DNA of 64,000 bases. Source: an uncultured Pelagibacteraceae bacterium. GTDB taxonomy: Bacteria > Pseudomonadota > Alphaproteobacteria > Pelagibacterales > Pelagibacteraceae. Shown piece by piece: positions 46,509 through 55,279 of the stretch (position 1 is the stretch's first letter; every line of letters starts with the position of its first letter). The translations under genes were made by a program, and so were the position numbers. The notes under the pieces were generated by a model. It saw only the letters and a list, made by a program, of their open reading frames with translations, had not been told where the DNA came from and made no database searches. The stretch spans positions 1 to 64,000 of the forward strand of contig CACEDG010000003.1 in assembly GCA_902558225.1 (NCBI GenBank). The letters run 5' to 3'.

Positions 46509-47598
46509 ATTTTCTTTTTAAATGCTTAAGTTTACCCTCAGTGCTATCATAATCAATGTAACAACCTTGTAAAAAACGATTACCTTGATTAGCATCATAT
46601 GACGTCCTGCCGTGTAAAAGTCTGTAATTATCCATCATTAACAAATCTCCAGGCATAAGTCTAAACTCAATTTTGTACTCATCAGAATTGTAAAGTTCAG
46701 AAATTTTATTTCTTGCAGAGTAATATAAGTCTAATTTTTCTTTTTCCATCAAAGGTACAAAATCTAATCTTGGGCTAAATCTTACTTGTTTAAAATTATT
46801 GTTTTCATCTAATTGGATCATTTCAGCCCAATCTTCTAAAACAACGTCTTTATCTATAAATTGATATCGAACCTTAATTTCAGTTAAAATTTTATAATAA
46901 TTTGGGTGATCTTCTTTTAATTTTTCTGAAACCGTAAAACCATCTACTAGAGTTGAAAATCCTCCCTTAACATCATTTTCAATACAATGTAATAATTGAA
47001 TACACGGAACAGGATTTCTGTAAGGATTATCTGTATGCGGAGCTAAAGATAAAGACGTGTATGCTAAATCATTTGGATTTGGTTTCGATTTAACATTGAA
47101 AAATTCACCGAAATTAGTCCTTCGAATACTACCAATTGAATTTGCAAAATTTGTTATAAAATTGTTTTTTGTTGGAACTTTTTTAAATATTATAAATCCA
47201 TATTTATAAAAATTTATTAAAGCTTCATACATTATTTTTTGATCAAATATATCTGCTTCAAATTCATATTTATTAATATTTTTTAGTTTTGAGTCCCATT
47301 TTATTTTTTTTATTATTTTAACGTCATTTATATTTGAAAATTCATTTATAATATTCTGAACTGGTAATTTCGTCTTTACACCATCTGTGAATGAAACTTT
47401 TAAAAATCTCTCTGATAATTCAAGGTCTCTTATCTCTATATCTTTATTTAATTCTGTAGGATCAAATAATCTTTGTTTTGAACCTTCATCCACTAAGTTC
47501 TCACCAATTGCTCTTTCTCTTAACCAAAAAGGATGAATTTCTTTTTTTGACCCGTCATTTTCAAAAAAAACTTTGTTATCAGACAATTCAATTTTCAT
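46498..47598 (-). CDS. TauD/gamma-butyrobetaine dioxygenase-like 2OG-Fe(II) oxygenase
   Basis: N-terminal HPFWLRERAIGENLVDEGSKQRLFDP (DUF971-like), LAPHTDNPYRNPVPCIQLLHC, DNYRLLHGRTSY. Confidence 0.85.
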   Translation of the reverse strand: MKIELSDNKVFFENDGSKKEIHPFWLRERAIGENLVDEGSKQRLFDPTELNKDIEIRDLELSERFLKVSFTDGVKTKLPVQNIINEFSNINDVKIIKKIKWDSKLKNINKYEFEADIFDQKIMYEALINFYKYGFIIFKKVPTKNNFITNFANSIGSIRRTNFGEFFNVKSKPNPNDLAYTSLSLAPHTDNPYRNPVPCIQLLHCIENDVKGGFSTLVDGFTVSEKLKEDHPNYYKILTEIKVRYQFIDKDVVLEDWAEMIQLDENNNFKQVRFSPRLDFVPLMEKEKLDLYYSARNKISELYNSDEYKIEFRLMPGDLLMMDNYRLLHGRTSYDANQGNRFLQGCYIDYDSTEGKLKHLKRKFNF

Positions 47599-47663
47599 GA
47601 TATTTTAGATGATTATTTAAAATTTTACTTTAATCAATAGTAATAAAACTGTATTAGTTAAAC

Positions 47664-48473
47664 GTGGTTAAATTAAAATCTTCAGAGTACGCAAAATATT
47701 CAAAATTTTTAAGTATTTTAGCTAATAAACTTAATAAGTTTTATTTTTCAAAGTTAAACAAGCCTTTCAAAGTTTCTAATAAATCAAGAGGTAAAGGTTA
47801 TGACCCTGTTACCAACATTGATAGAGCCTTTGAAAAATTTATAAGTAAAGAAATTAAAAAGAAATTTCCAAATCACCAAATAATAGGAGAAGAATTTAAT
47901 TACAAAAAAAGTAATAGCGATTTTTCTTGGGTAATTGACCCAATAGATGGCACAAGATCATTTGTGATTGGAAACCCTACCTGGAGTAACTTAATTTCTT
48001 TGAATTTTAAAGGTTATCCTGTAATTGGCCTTGCAAATTTTCCTATGTTAAAAAAATTTTATTTTAACTCATCAAATAAAAAAGCTTTTTTAGTGGAAAA
48101 TAATAAACGAAAAAAAATTAGTGTTAACAAAAAAGTCTCATTTTCTAACATAAAAATGTCAGCTGCTTTTTATGATAGGATATCTCTTAATCAACAAAAA
48201 AAAATTCCAAAAATTTTAAAACTTATGCAGTTTCCATGTGCAGATGCTCTTAGTTATGCACACCTTGCAGAGGGAAAAATTGATGTAGTAATCCAATGTG
48301 GAAATAAAATATGGGATATTCACCCCTTGATACCTATAATACAGGCAGCAGGTGGAATAGTTTCAAGGTGGAATAATGATACTCCAATTAAAGCAGGTAA
48401 TATTTTAGTTACTACAAACAGGGGAGTGCACAATAAGATTATCAAAATCTTAAAACCACTTTCAAAATTATAA
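47664..48473 (+). CDS. hisN: Inositol-monophosphatase family protein, histidinol-phosphatase (HisN)-like
   Basis: DPVTNIDRAFEKFI, IGEEF, WVIDPIDGTRSFVIGNPTW, IWDIHPLIPIIQAAGG; GTG start. Confidence 0.8.
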   Translation: MVKLKSSEYAKYSKFLSILANKLNKFYFSKLNKPFKVSNKSRGKGYDPVTNIDRAFEKFISKEIKKKFPNHQIIGEEFNYKKSNSDFSWVIDPIDGTRSFVIGNPTWSNLISLNFKGYPVIGLANFPMLKKFYFNSSNKKAFLVENNKRKKISVNKKVSFSNIKMSAAFYDRISLNQQKKIPKILKLMQFPCADALSYAHLAEGKIDVVIQCGNKIWDIHPLIPIIQAAGGIVSRWNNDTPIKAGNILVTTNRGVHNKIIKILKPLSKL

Positions 48474-48474
48474 G

Positions 48475-49038
48475 ATGAAATATAATTTTTTTTTAAAATT
48501 ATTTTTTTTATTAATTTTTTCAAGTAGTGTATTTGCTCAAAAAATTGATTTATCTAATATAAATATTTCAGTAAGAGATTTTATATTGTTAAAATATGAT
48601 TTATTTTTTTTAAAGAATAAACAAAGACTTGTCACGAACCAAGTTTTAAGACTTATGGTAGATTATCAATATGTTAATTTTGATTTAAAGGTTGATAATA
48701 GAAATAAATTTGTTCTTAGAATTACAGCTGTAATGAATAAAAAAAGGTATAAACAAAAAAGATATTATCCTAAAAATAGTGACTGTAATATAGTTAGGAA
48801 TAAGCTCTTTATGAATAAGTATGGGTACACTTTTTGGAAAAGAAAACAAAGTTATGCTTTTGATGAAGATGATTTAAGAGATGTTATTTTAAATCAGATA
48901 TATAAATCAGACAATTTGTCTGAAAAACAATTAAATCAATTAATAGATCAAACCACAATTGAAATAGAAATTATTCATCCAAAAATAGAAAAAAGTATAA
49001 AGTGTAAAGGAAAAATAACTCAGTTAATTTTAAATTAA
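48475..49038 (+). CDS. Exported hypothetical protein
   Basis: Signal peptide MKYNFFLKLFFLLIFSSSVFAQ. Confidence 0.55.
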   Translation: MKYNFFLKLFFLLIFSSSVFAQKIDLSNINISVRDFILLKYDLFFLKNKQRLVTNQVLRLMVDYQYVNFDLKVDNRNKFVLRITAVMNKKRYKQKRYYPKNSDCNIVRNKLFMNKYGYTFWKRKQSYAFDEDDLRDVILNQIYKSDNLSEKQLNQLIDQTTIEIEIIHPKIEKSIKCKGKITQLILN

Positions 49039-49042
49039 AACT

Positions 49043-49399
49043 TTAGGATGTTTTACCCAAAGTATTTAACAGGACTACCCCTACAATAATAAGAGCAATC
49101 CCTATAACACCATAAAAGTTGGGCGTTTGATTATATTTAAAAACTCCAAAAAAAGTTACAGCAGTAATTGTTAAGCCTCCATAAGTTGCATAAGTAAAAC
49201 CAACTGGAATAATGTTCATTGCTTTTGATAAACAAAAAATACATGCAACTATTGAAATTATACAAAAGATAGTTGGACCAATATTAGTAAAGCCGTTTGT
49301 AGACTTTAAAAAACCATTAGAAGTTATTCCAAGAATAATAGCTAAAAGAAGAAATATGTATCCTGATAAATTTGTCATAAATTTAACCTGTTTTACCAA
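49043..49399 (-). CDS. SMR-fold small membrane protein (divergent)
   Basis: Four TM; aligns gap-free with the EmrE N-terminus but with Gly at position 14. Confidence 0.75.
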   Translation of the reverse strand: MVKQVKFMTNLSGYIFLLLAIILGITSNGFLKSTNGFTNIGPTIFCIISIVACIFCLSKAMNIIPVGFTYATYGGLTITAVTFFGVFKYNQTPNFYGVIGIALIIVGVVLLNTLGKTS

Positions 49400-49718
49400 G
49401 TAGGTTTACTATTAAAACACCAGAGATAATAAGAGTTAAACCAATTATAGTAAAAAAATCTGGCATTTGGTTAAATTTAAAAATTCCAACTATTGTTGTA
49501 GCTATTATACATAAACCAGCAAAAGATGCGTAAGTAATGCCAACTGGAATTGTTTTCATTACAATTGATAATGTAAACATACAGCCAACTATCATAACTG
49601 CTGTTAACAAGCTTGGTATCAATAATGTGAAACCATTTGCACCTTTAGCAAAACCATTAGCTGCAGTACCCAAAATAACTGCAATAATAAGAACAAAATA
49701 AGCAATTATATTACTCAC
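49383..49718 (-). CDS. SMR-fold small membrane protein (divergent), partner of the previous gene
   Basis: As above; overlaps the preceding ORF by 17 nt. Confidence 0.75.
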   Translation of the reverse strand: MSNIIAYFVLIIAVILGTAANGFAKGANGFTLLIPSLLTAVMIVGCMFTLSIVMKTIPVGITYASFAGLCIIATTIVGIFKFNQMPDFFTIIGLTLIISGVLIVNLLGKTG

Positions 49719-49734
49719 AATTTTAAGAGTAATC

Positions 49735-49956
49735 TTATTTGGTAATTTTATCTACAAATTTTTTAATTGGGGGACCCAGGATAAGTGCTGCAATAATTGC
49801 AATTGGCAAACTAACTGTCCAAGCTTTTAAAAATCTATTAATATATTCACTATCCATACCTGTATTAATGTAAGTTATGATTAAAGTCATAAGCAAACTC
49901 ATGCCAAAACCCATGATTAATATAAATATGAGATCAAAATATTTTTTTGGCAACAT
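49735..49956 (-). CDS. DUF2798-like two-TM protein
   Basis: FIFILIMGFGMSLLMTLIITYIN ... FLKAWTVSLPIAIIAALILGPPIKK. Confidence 0.75.
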   Translation of the reverse strand: MLPKKYFDLIFILIMGFGMSLLMTLIITYINTGMDSEYINRFLKAWTVSLPIAIIAALILGPPIKKFVDKITK

Positions 49957-50276
49957 TATTTAGACATTGGTGTTGCGCCGGTTTCTAAACTAATAATTTT
50001 TCCGTCTTTGTATTTGTAAACTGCCATTACAGCTTCAATATTACCATCATTAAATGTTACAAAAGAATGGTGTACGCCCACTTCATCATTTTCATATATA
50101 ACTCTTACTTTATCTTGATTTATATCACCGCTCATTGCCCATTTAATTACATCTGCTTTTCCTAGCGAATTTCCAGATTTATGCATTGTGAATTTAAAAT
50201 CATCATGCAAAAGTTCATTCATCGTTGCTTCATCTTTCTTATCTATTGCATCATTATATCTTTTTAATATCGACAT
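49956..50276 (-). CDS. SnoaL/NTF2-like fold protein
   Basis: RYNDAIDKKDEATMNELLHDDFKFTMHKSG pattern. Confidence 0.7.
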   Translation of the reverse strand: MSILKRYNDAIDKKDEATMNELLHDDFKFTMHKSGNSLGKADVIKWAMSGDINQDKVRVIYENDEVGVHHSFVTFNDGNIEAVMAVYKYKDGKIISLETGATPMSK

Positions 50277-50277
50277 T

Positions 50278-50565
50278 TTATACTCCTTTAACTATTATTC
50301 CGTTACCAATTGAGTTTTTTAAACGGATTTGTTTAATTGGTTTGTATTCATCTGAGTTATACCAATCCAAAGCTTTTTCATAACTTGGAAATTTGATAAC
50401 GACTGTTCTAGGATATGCCCAACTTCCTTCTAACACTTTAGTTTCACCACCTCTTACAATATATTCTCCACCAAATTTTTCAGCAATTGGTTTCACTTTT
50501 TCTACGTATTCTTTATATTCCTCCGGCTTTTTTACTTCTATGTTGAATATCGCAAATCCAGGCAT
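50278..50565 (-). CDS. DUF1330-family protein
   Basis: EYKEYVEKVKPIAEKFGGEYIVRGGETKVLEGSW, VIKFPSYEKALDWYNSDEYKPI. Confidence 0.88.
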   Translation of the reverse strand: MPGFAIFNIEVKKPEEYKEYVEKVKPIAEKFGGEYIVRGGETKVLEGSWAYPRTVVIKFPSYEKALDWYNSDEYKPIKQIRLKNSIGNGIIVKGV

Positions 50566-50981
50566 TAAGTGTAAATTTTATCAGCTAAACCGTAGCATAA
50601 AATTGCACTCATAACTGTAAACACAAACGGTGCAATTACACCTTCATTTGTAGTTTTCTCGTTCACACCTGTTTTGTTTATTTTGATAGAATAAAAATTA
50701 CATAAAAAAATACAAAGATTATTTATAAAAACTAAATTTAAGAATCCCCATGTATTTTCCAAACCTCCAGGTCTTATAAAACCTACATAGATTGACATTA
50801 AAAATACAGCAAGCATAAATGCTCCTGCCATTCTAATCATTATTGCGCCACTCGGATCGATACCAAATCTTTCCATGAAGCTTTTAGTGCCAAAAATAGT
50901 TTGAAATGCGTAAACACCAACTCCAATAAAATGAACTAAGTAAATTATTAAATAAAATATCCCATTAAATTTTTCTAACAT
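50565..50981 (-). CDS. Hypothetical four-TM membrane protein
   Basis: Hydrophobic ORF in a collinear small-ORF run. Confidence 0.6.
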   Translation of the reverse strand: MLEKFNGIFYLIIYLVHFIGVGVYAFQTIFGTKSFMERFGIDPSGAIMIRMAGAFMLAVFLMSIYVGFIRPGGLENTWGFLNLVFINNLCIFLCNFYSIKINKTGVNEKTTNEGVIAPFVFTVMSAILCYGLADKIYT

Positions 50982-51031
50982 TTTGTCTCCTTTATTTAAT
51001 TAATATAAAGATTGCTTAATAAATCTTCCTC

Positions 51032-51319
51032 TTAAGCGTTATAGTCCATCACTTGGTCAGTACACTCAGTAAATTTATGAGGCTCAAAGAAATCATTCAT
51101 TTGACCTAACTGATTATTAATATCTGCTTCACTGTTCGCTTTCCACCAGCAAAACATTTGCATTGTATCACCTGGAGTGTTCCAAGTCATTTGACATGCC
51201 GCTTTATCGCTTGTCATTGATTTAACAATATCTTCCATTTTCATTGAAGCTACTGTTTCACTAAATTTAGCTTTCATCTCTTTTGATTTGAAAGTGTGAG
51301 TTACCATATAGTTTTTCAT
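51032..51319 (-). CDS. Hypothetical small protein
   Basis: 95 aa; AAGGAAA ribosome-binding sequence upstream. Confidence 0.6.
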   Translation of the reverse strand: MKNYMVTHTFKSKEMKAKFSETVASMKMEDIVKSMTSDKAACQMTWNTPGDTMQMFCWWKANSEADINNQLGQMNDFFEPHKFTECTDQVMDYNA

Positions 51320-51332
51320 TTTTTCCTTTCAA

Positions 51333-51617
51333 TTATTTTGCTTTAGTTAAGTGATAAACTGAGTAACTATCTAATACTGCTGACATAATAGGTTTTGATA
51401 CTTCAGTTCCTTCTATAAATTTATACAGAGCTGCTTCATCAGTACAAAAAATTTTAAACATAACAGTGCTTTTATCTGGTGTTACTGTTCCAATTGTTTT
51501 TTCCACTACTGCAACTTTTGCTCTTTCTGCCAAACCCTCAGGTGATTGCATAAAACCCATAAATTTTTCAAACATACCTTCTTTTAGTTTGGCAACTACT
51601 AACATTTCTTTTTCCAT
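51333..51617 (-). CDS. Hypothetical small protein
   Basis: Start MEKEMLVVAKLKEG preferred because AAGGAGATAGAT precedes it; removes overlap with the upstream ORF. Confidence 0.6.
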   Translation of the reverse strand: MEKEMLVVAKLKEGMFEKFMGFMQSPEGLAERAKVAVVEKTIGTVTPDKSTVMFKIFCTDEAALYKFIEGTEVSKPIMSAVLDSYSVYHLTKAK

Positions 51618-51627
51618 ATCTATCTCC

Positions 51628-51999
51628 TTAATATAAAGTTTGAACCACTTTTTTAACTCTTTCGGCTCCATTTGGAACTAAAGCTTCAACAAACGTATGA
51701 CATTTGTCAGTTTTAGCTTTGTCGTATTTGGAACCATAATGTTTATCTACTGCTTTGTTTACTCCTGCATCCCAATCTTTTTCTGGAATACCTATCTCAA
51801 GTGCATAGGTTTTTAAAACTTTCACAGTTGAAATTGATTTTTCTTTCATTCCATATTCAAATTTTTCTCCTGATGGAAGAAAGTAGTTAGCCATATAAAT
51901 ACCAATACAATCCCACGCTTTTGATTTATCTTTGTCACTCATTCCTGCATTAGCAGATGTAAAAATGAAAAAAGATAAAACTATAATAATTTTTTTCAT
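51628..51999 (-). CDS. Exported hypothetical protein
   Basis: Signal peptide MKKIIIVLSFFIFTSANA. Confidence 0.6.
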   Translation of the reverse strand: MKKIIIVLSFFIFTSANAGMSDKDKSKAWDCIGIYMANYFLPSGEKFEYGMKEKSISTVKVLKTYALEIGIPEKDWDAGVNKAVDKHYGSKYDKAKTDKCHTFVEALVPNGAERVKKVVQTLY

Positions 52000-52067
52000 A
52001 ATTTCTCGACGTTAAATAATATTAATATGAAAATGTAACTTTTTTGTTACATGCCTGGTATGCGTTA

Positions 52068-53069
52068 TTATAACCAGCTAGGAATGGGAAGGTTTTTTTC
52101 CTTTAAAAAAGATTTATTAAACATCTTTGAGTTGTATTTATCTGATCTATCACAGAGAATTGTTACAATTGTTTTTCCTGGACCCAACTCCTTTCCTAAT
52201 CTAATTGCACCTGCAATGTTTACTCCACAACTAGTTCCTAAACTTAATCCCTCATTTTGTATTAAATCATAAAGTACAGGTAAAGATTCTTGATCACTGA
52301 TTGAAAAAGCACCATCAATTTTAGCTTCAGCAAAGTTTTTAGTTATTCTGCTTGAACCAATGCCCTCAGTTATTGATCCACCCTCAGCTTTAAGTTCTCC
52401 ATTCATAATATGATTATAGAGTGCAGAGCCTGTTGGATCTGATAAATAAATTTTTATATCTTTATTTTTTTCCTTTAGAAATTTACTAACACCACCGATG
52501 GTGCCCCCAGTTCCTGATGCACAGACAAAGCCATCTACTTTTCCATCTGTTTGATCCCAAATTTCTGGTCCTGTTGTTTCATAATGACCTTTTGCATTAG
52601 CAGTGTTATCAAATTGATTTGCCCAAACTACACCATTATTATTTGTACTTTTTAATTCTTCAGCAAGACGACCTGCAACTTTTACATAATTACCATCATC
52701 TTTGTATGGTTTGGGTGGTACTAGTCTAAGATCTGCACCAATATTTTTTAAAGTATCTTTTTTTTCTTGGGTTTGGTTATCATTCATTACAATAATTGTC
52801 TTATAACCTAAAGAATTTCCTAAAAGACATAAACCAATCCCAGTATTACCCGCAGTACCTTCAACAACAATTCCACCTTTTGAAATTAGTTTCTTTTCTT
52901 GTGCATCTTTTATTAGTGCTAGAGCAGCCCTGTCTTTGACTGATCCACCTGGATTTAAGTACTCTGCTTTACCATAAATATTACATCCAGTTATTTCAGA
53001 GGCTGCTTTTAATTTTATTAAAGGTGTATTACCAACTGACTCAATAAAGTTATGTTTAATTTGTGACAT
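52068..53069 (-). CDS. cysK: Cysteine synthase
   Basis: VGNTPLIKLK, NPGGSVKDRAALALI, EGTAGNTGIGLCLLGNSLGYKT. Confidence 0.95.
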   Translation of the reverse strand: MSQIKHNFIESVGNTPLIKLKAASEITGCNIYGKAEYLNPGGSVKDRAALALIKDAQEKKLISKGGIVVEGTAGNTGIGLCLLGNSLGYKTIIVMNDNQTQEKKDTLKNIGADLRLVPPKPYKDDGNYVKVAGRLAEELKSTNNNGVVWANQFDNTANAKGHYETTGPEIWDQTDGKVDGFVCASGTGGTIGGVSKFLKEKNKDIKIYLSDPTGSALYNHIMNGELKAEGGSITEGIGSSRITKNFAEAKIDGAFSISDQESLPVLYDLIQNEGLSLGTSCGVNIAGAIRLGKELGPGKTIVTILCDRSDKYNSKMFNKSFLKEKNLPIPSWL

Positions 53070-53638
53070 TAATCTTTATCTTTATCAGTAACAGCATAAG
53101 GTTGAAATCCTTTTGTAGCATCACCAACTCTTGTAGCTGGAATTCCTACCATTATTGATTTCTCTGGAACATTTTTTGTAACTACCGCATTAGCACCGAT
53201 CAATGAATTTTTCCCAATTATTATTGGTCCTAAAATTTGAGCACCAGATCCAATAACAACATTATCTTCTAAAGTTGGATGTCTTTTAGTATTTCTTTGA
53301 TCATTTGTGTTTATACTTGGCGCGATCCCTCCTAAAGTTACATTATGATAAATAGTAACATTATTTCCTATCTCGGATGTCTCACCGATAACTACTCCCA
53401 TACCATGATCAATAAATAAATTTTTTCCAATTTTTGCTTTTGGATGAATCTCTATTCCTGTTAAGAATCTTGAAAATTGAGATATGATTCTTGCGATTAA
53501 ATCAAATTTGGCTATCGCAAAAAAGTTTGCAATTTTATGAAAAAAAATAGCTTTTACTCCTGGATAGGTAAGAACTAAACTCACTTTTGATTTTGCCGCA
53601 GGGTCTCTGTCTATTATAGATTGTAAAAAGTCATTCAT
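53069..53638 (-). CDS. cysE: Serine O-acetyltransferase
   Basis: Left-handed beta-helix hexapeptides, [30 protein letters not shown]. Confidence 0.95.
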   Translation of the reverse strand: MNDFLQSIIDRDPAAKSKVSLVLTYPGVKAIFFHKIANFFAIAKFDLIARIISQFSRFLTGIEIHPKAKIGKNLFIDHGMGVVIGETSEIGNNVTIYHNVTLGGIAPSINTNDQRNTKRHPTLEDNVVIGSGAQILGPIIIGKNSLIGANAVVTKNVPEKSIMVGIPATRVGDATKGFQPYAVTDKDKD

Positions 53639-53709
53639 TGTTATTTGCCAACTTGATTTAAAATTTAATGCTTATATAGTTATTCTGTTAAGTATTTAAA
53701 GGAGAAATT

Positions 53710-54120
53710 ATGTACAAAAACACAAACTGCTTTCATTTAGCAATACCATGCGGTGATTTAGAGACAGCAAAAAAATTTTATAGCGAAACATTAGGGTGCA
53801 GACTAGACAATTCAGCGCAAGAGTGGGCTGATGTTGATTTTTGGGGGAATGAACTAACACTTCATGCAAGTGAACATAAACTTGATAATGAAAGACACGA
53901 TGTTGATATGGGTAATGTTTCAGTACCTCATTTTGGTGTTCATTTATCTAGAAAAGATTTTGATACTTTAAAACAAAGATTGAAAGACAAAGGTGCAAAA
54001 TACTATGATGAACCTTATCTAAGATTTAAGGGTACAAAGTATGAGCAAGAAACATTCTTTGTTAAGGATCCAAACGAAAATATTTTAGAAATTAAGACAT
54101 TAACTGCAAATCCTGAATAA
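53710..54120 (+). CDS. VOC/glyoxalase family protein
   Basis: FHLAIPCGDLETAKKFYSETLGC, FFVKDPNENILEIKTL. Confidence 0.88.
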   Translation: MYKNTNCFHLAIPCGDLETAKKFYSETLGCRLDNSAQEWADVDFWGNELTLHASEHKLDNERHDVDMGNVSVPHFGVHLSRKDFDTLKQRLKDKGAKYYDEPYLRFKGTKYEQETFFVKDPNENILEIKTLTANPE

Positions 54121-54151
54121 TCTTAATTAAATTATTCTTTCTTATGTATTA

Positions 54152-54250
54152 ATGAGAAATCGAAGGAGTCTATTAAAAATTATTAGTTTATCTTGTTTGT
54201 CATGGATTTTATATCCATATAACTTTGTACTTTCAGAGACCAAAAAATAA
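54152..54250 (+). CDS. Twin-arginine leader ORF, probable detached N-terminus of MsrB
   Basis: MRNRRSLLKIISLSCLSWILYPYNFVLSETKK then stop right after an A6 tract. Confidence 0.5.
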   Translation: MRNRRSLLKIISLSCLSWILYPYNFVLSETKK

Positions 54251-54285
54251 TAAATCAGAATCTTACCAGTAAACAAAAAGAAATT

Positions 54286-54612
54286 ATGTTTAATGAAGGT
54301 ACTGAAAGACCGTTTACTAGCGAATTATTAACAGAAAAAAGAAAAGGCTTTTATCATTGTGCGAATTGTGGAAATAAATTATTTTCCTCTGAGGCCAAAT
54401 TCGATAGCGGCACTGGTTGGCCGTCATTTAGTGAAGCTCTACCTGGGGCTTTTAAAACAAAAGTAGATTATTCATTTGGAATGAAAAGGATAGAATATCA
54501 TTGTGCAAAGTGTGGAGTCCATCATGGACACGTTTTTGATGATGGTCCAAGCTCTACTGGTAAAAGATTTTGTAATAATGGGCTATGTCTATTATTTATT
54601 CCTGAAACTTGA
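54286..54612 (+). CDS. msrB: Peptide-methionine (R)-S-oxide reductase
   Basis: NEGTERPFTSELL, YHCANCGNKLFSSEAKFDSGTGWPSF, YHCAKCGVHHGHVFDDGP, KRFCNNGLCL. Confidence 0.93.
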   Translation: MFNEGTERPFTSELLTEKRKGFYHCANCGNKLFSSEAKFDSGTGWPSFSEALPGAFKTKVDYSFGMKRIEYHCAKCGVHHGHVFDDGPSSTGKRFCNNGLCLLFIPET

Positions 54613-54670
54613 TAATTATTTTTATTTTCTAAAGATTTAAAGTAAGTTCAGTAAATTTAAATATCACGTT

Positions 54671-55279
54671 ATGGAATTTGCTTTATTAGGTTTTCTTACA
54701 GGGTTAAGTCTTATATTAGCTATTGGTGCTCAAAATATTTTTGTAATAGAACAAGGTTTAAAAAAACAACATGTCTTTTTGGTTTGTTTAATTTGTTCTA
54801 TATCTGATTTTATTTTAATATTTTTAGGAATATTTCTTTTTCATTATTTTATACAATACTTTAATCCAACAATAGAGTTAATCTTTAATATTTTATTAAT
54901 TATTTTTTTAATTTATTTTATATATTCAAAACTAAAGTCCTTTAATTCAATAGTAAGTTTTGATGACAGAGTGCCAAATGATTCAAAAATAAATATATTA
55001 GTAAAAACACTTGGTTTCACCTATTTAAACCCACATGTTTATTCTGACACTGTATTTTTTTTAGGAAATTTTTCTAAAAGTTTTATTTTAGATCAAAAAA
55101 TATTATTTGGAGCAGGAGCTTCAATAGCATCATTTCTATTCTTTTTTGTTATTGGTTATCTATCTAAATATTTATCTCAATATGCTCAGAGTTTAAAAGT
55201 CTGGAAAGTAATAAACATTCTTATTATTAGTTTTATGTGTCTACTTACAATTTTTGTTATAATGGAAACTATTAATTAG
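54671..55279 (+). CDS. LysE/ArgO-family amino acid exporter
   Basis: GLSLILAIGAQNIFVIEQGLK, TLGFTYLNPHVYSDTVFFLG. Confidence 0.88.
   Translation: MEFALLGFLTGLSLILAIGAQNIFVIEQGLKKQHVFLVCLICSISDFILIFLGIFLFHYFIQYFNPTIELIFNILLIIFLIYFIYSKLKSFNSIVSFDDRVPNDSKINILVKTLGFTYLNPHVYSDTVFFLGNFSKSFILDQKILFGAGASIASFLFFFVIGYLSKYLSQYAQSLKVWKVINILIISFMCLLTIFVIMETIN

Noticed and set aside
52068-53638. Second complete sulfate-assimilation pathway implied by cysE-cysK
   Set aside because: Only serine acetylation and sulfide incorporation are encoded here; no sulfate reduction genes in the window
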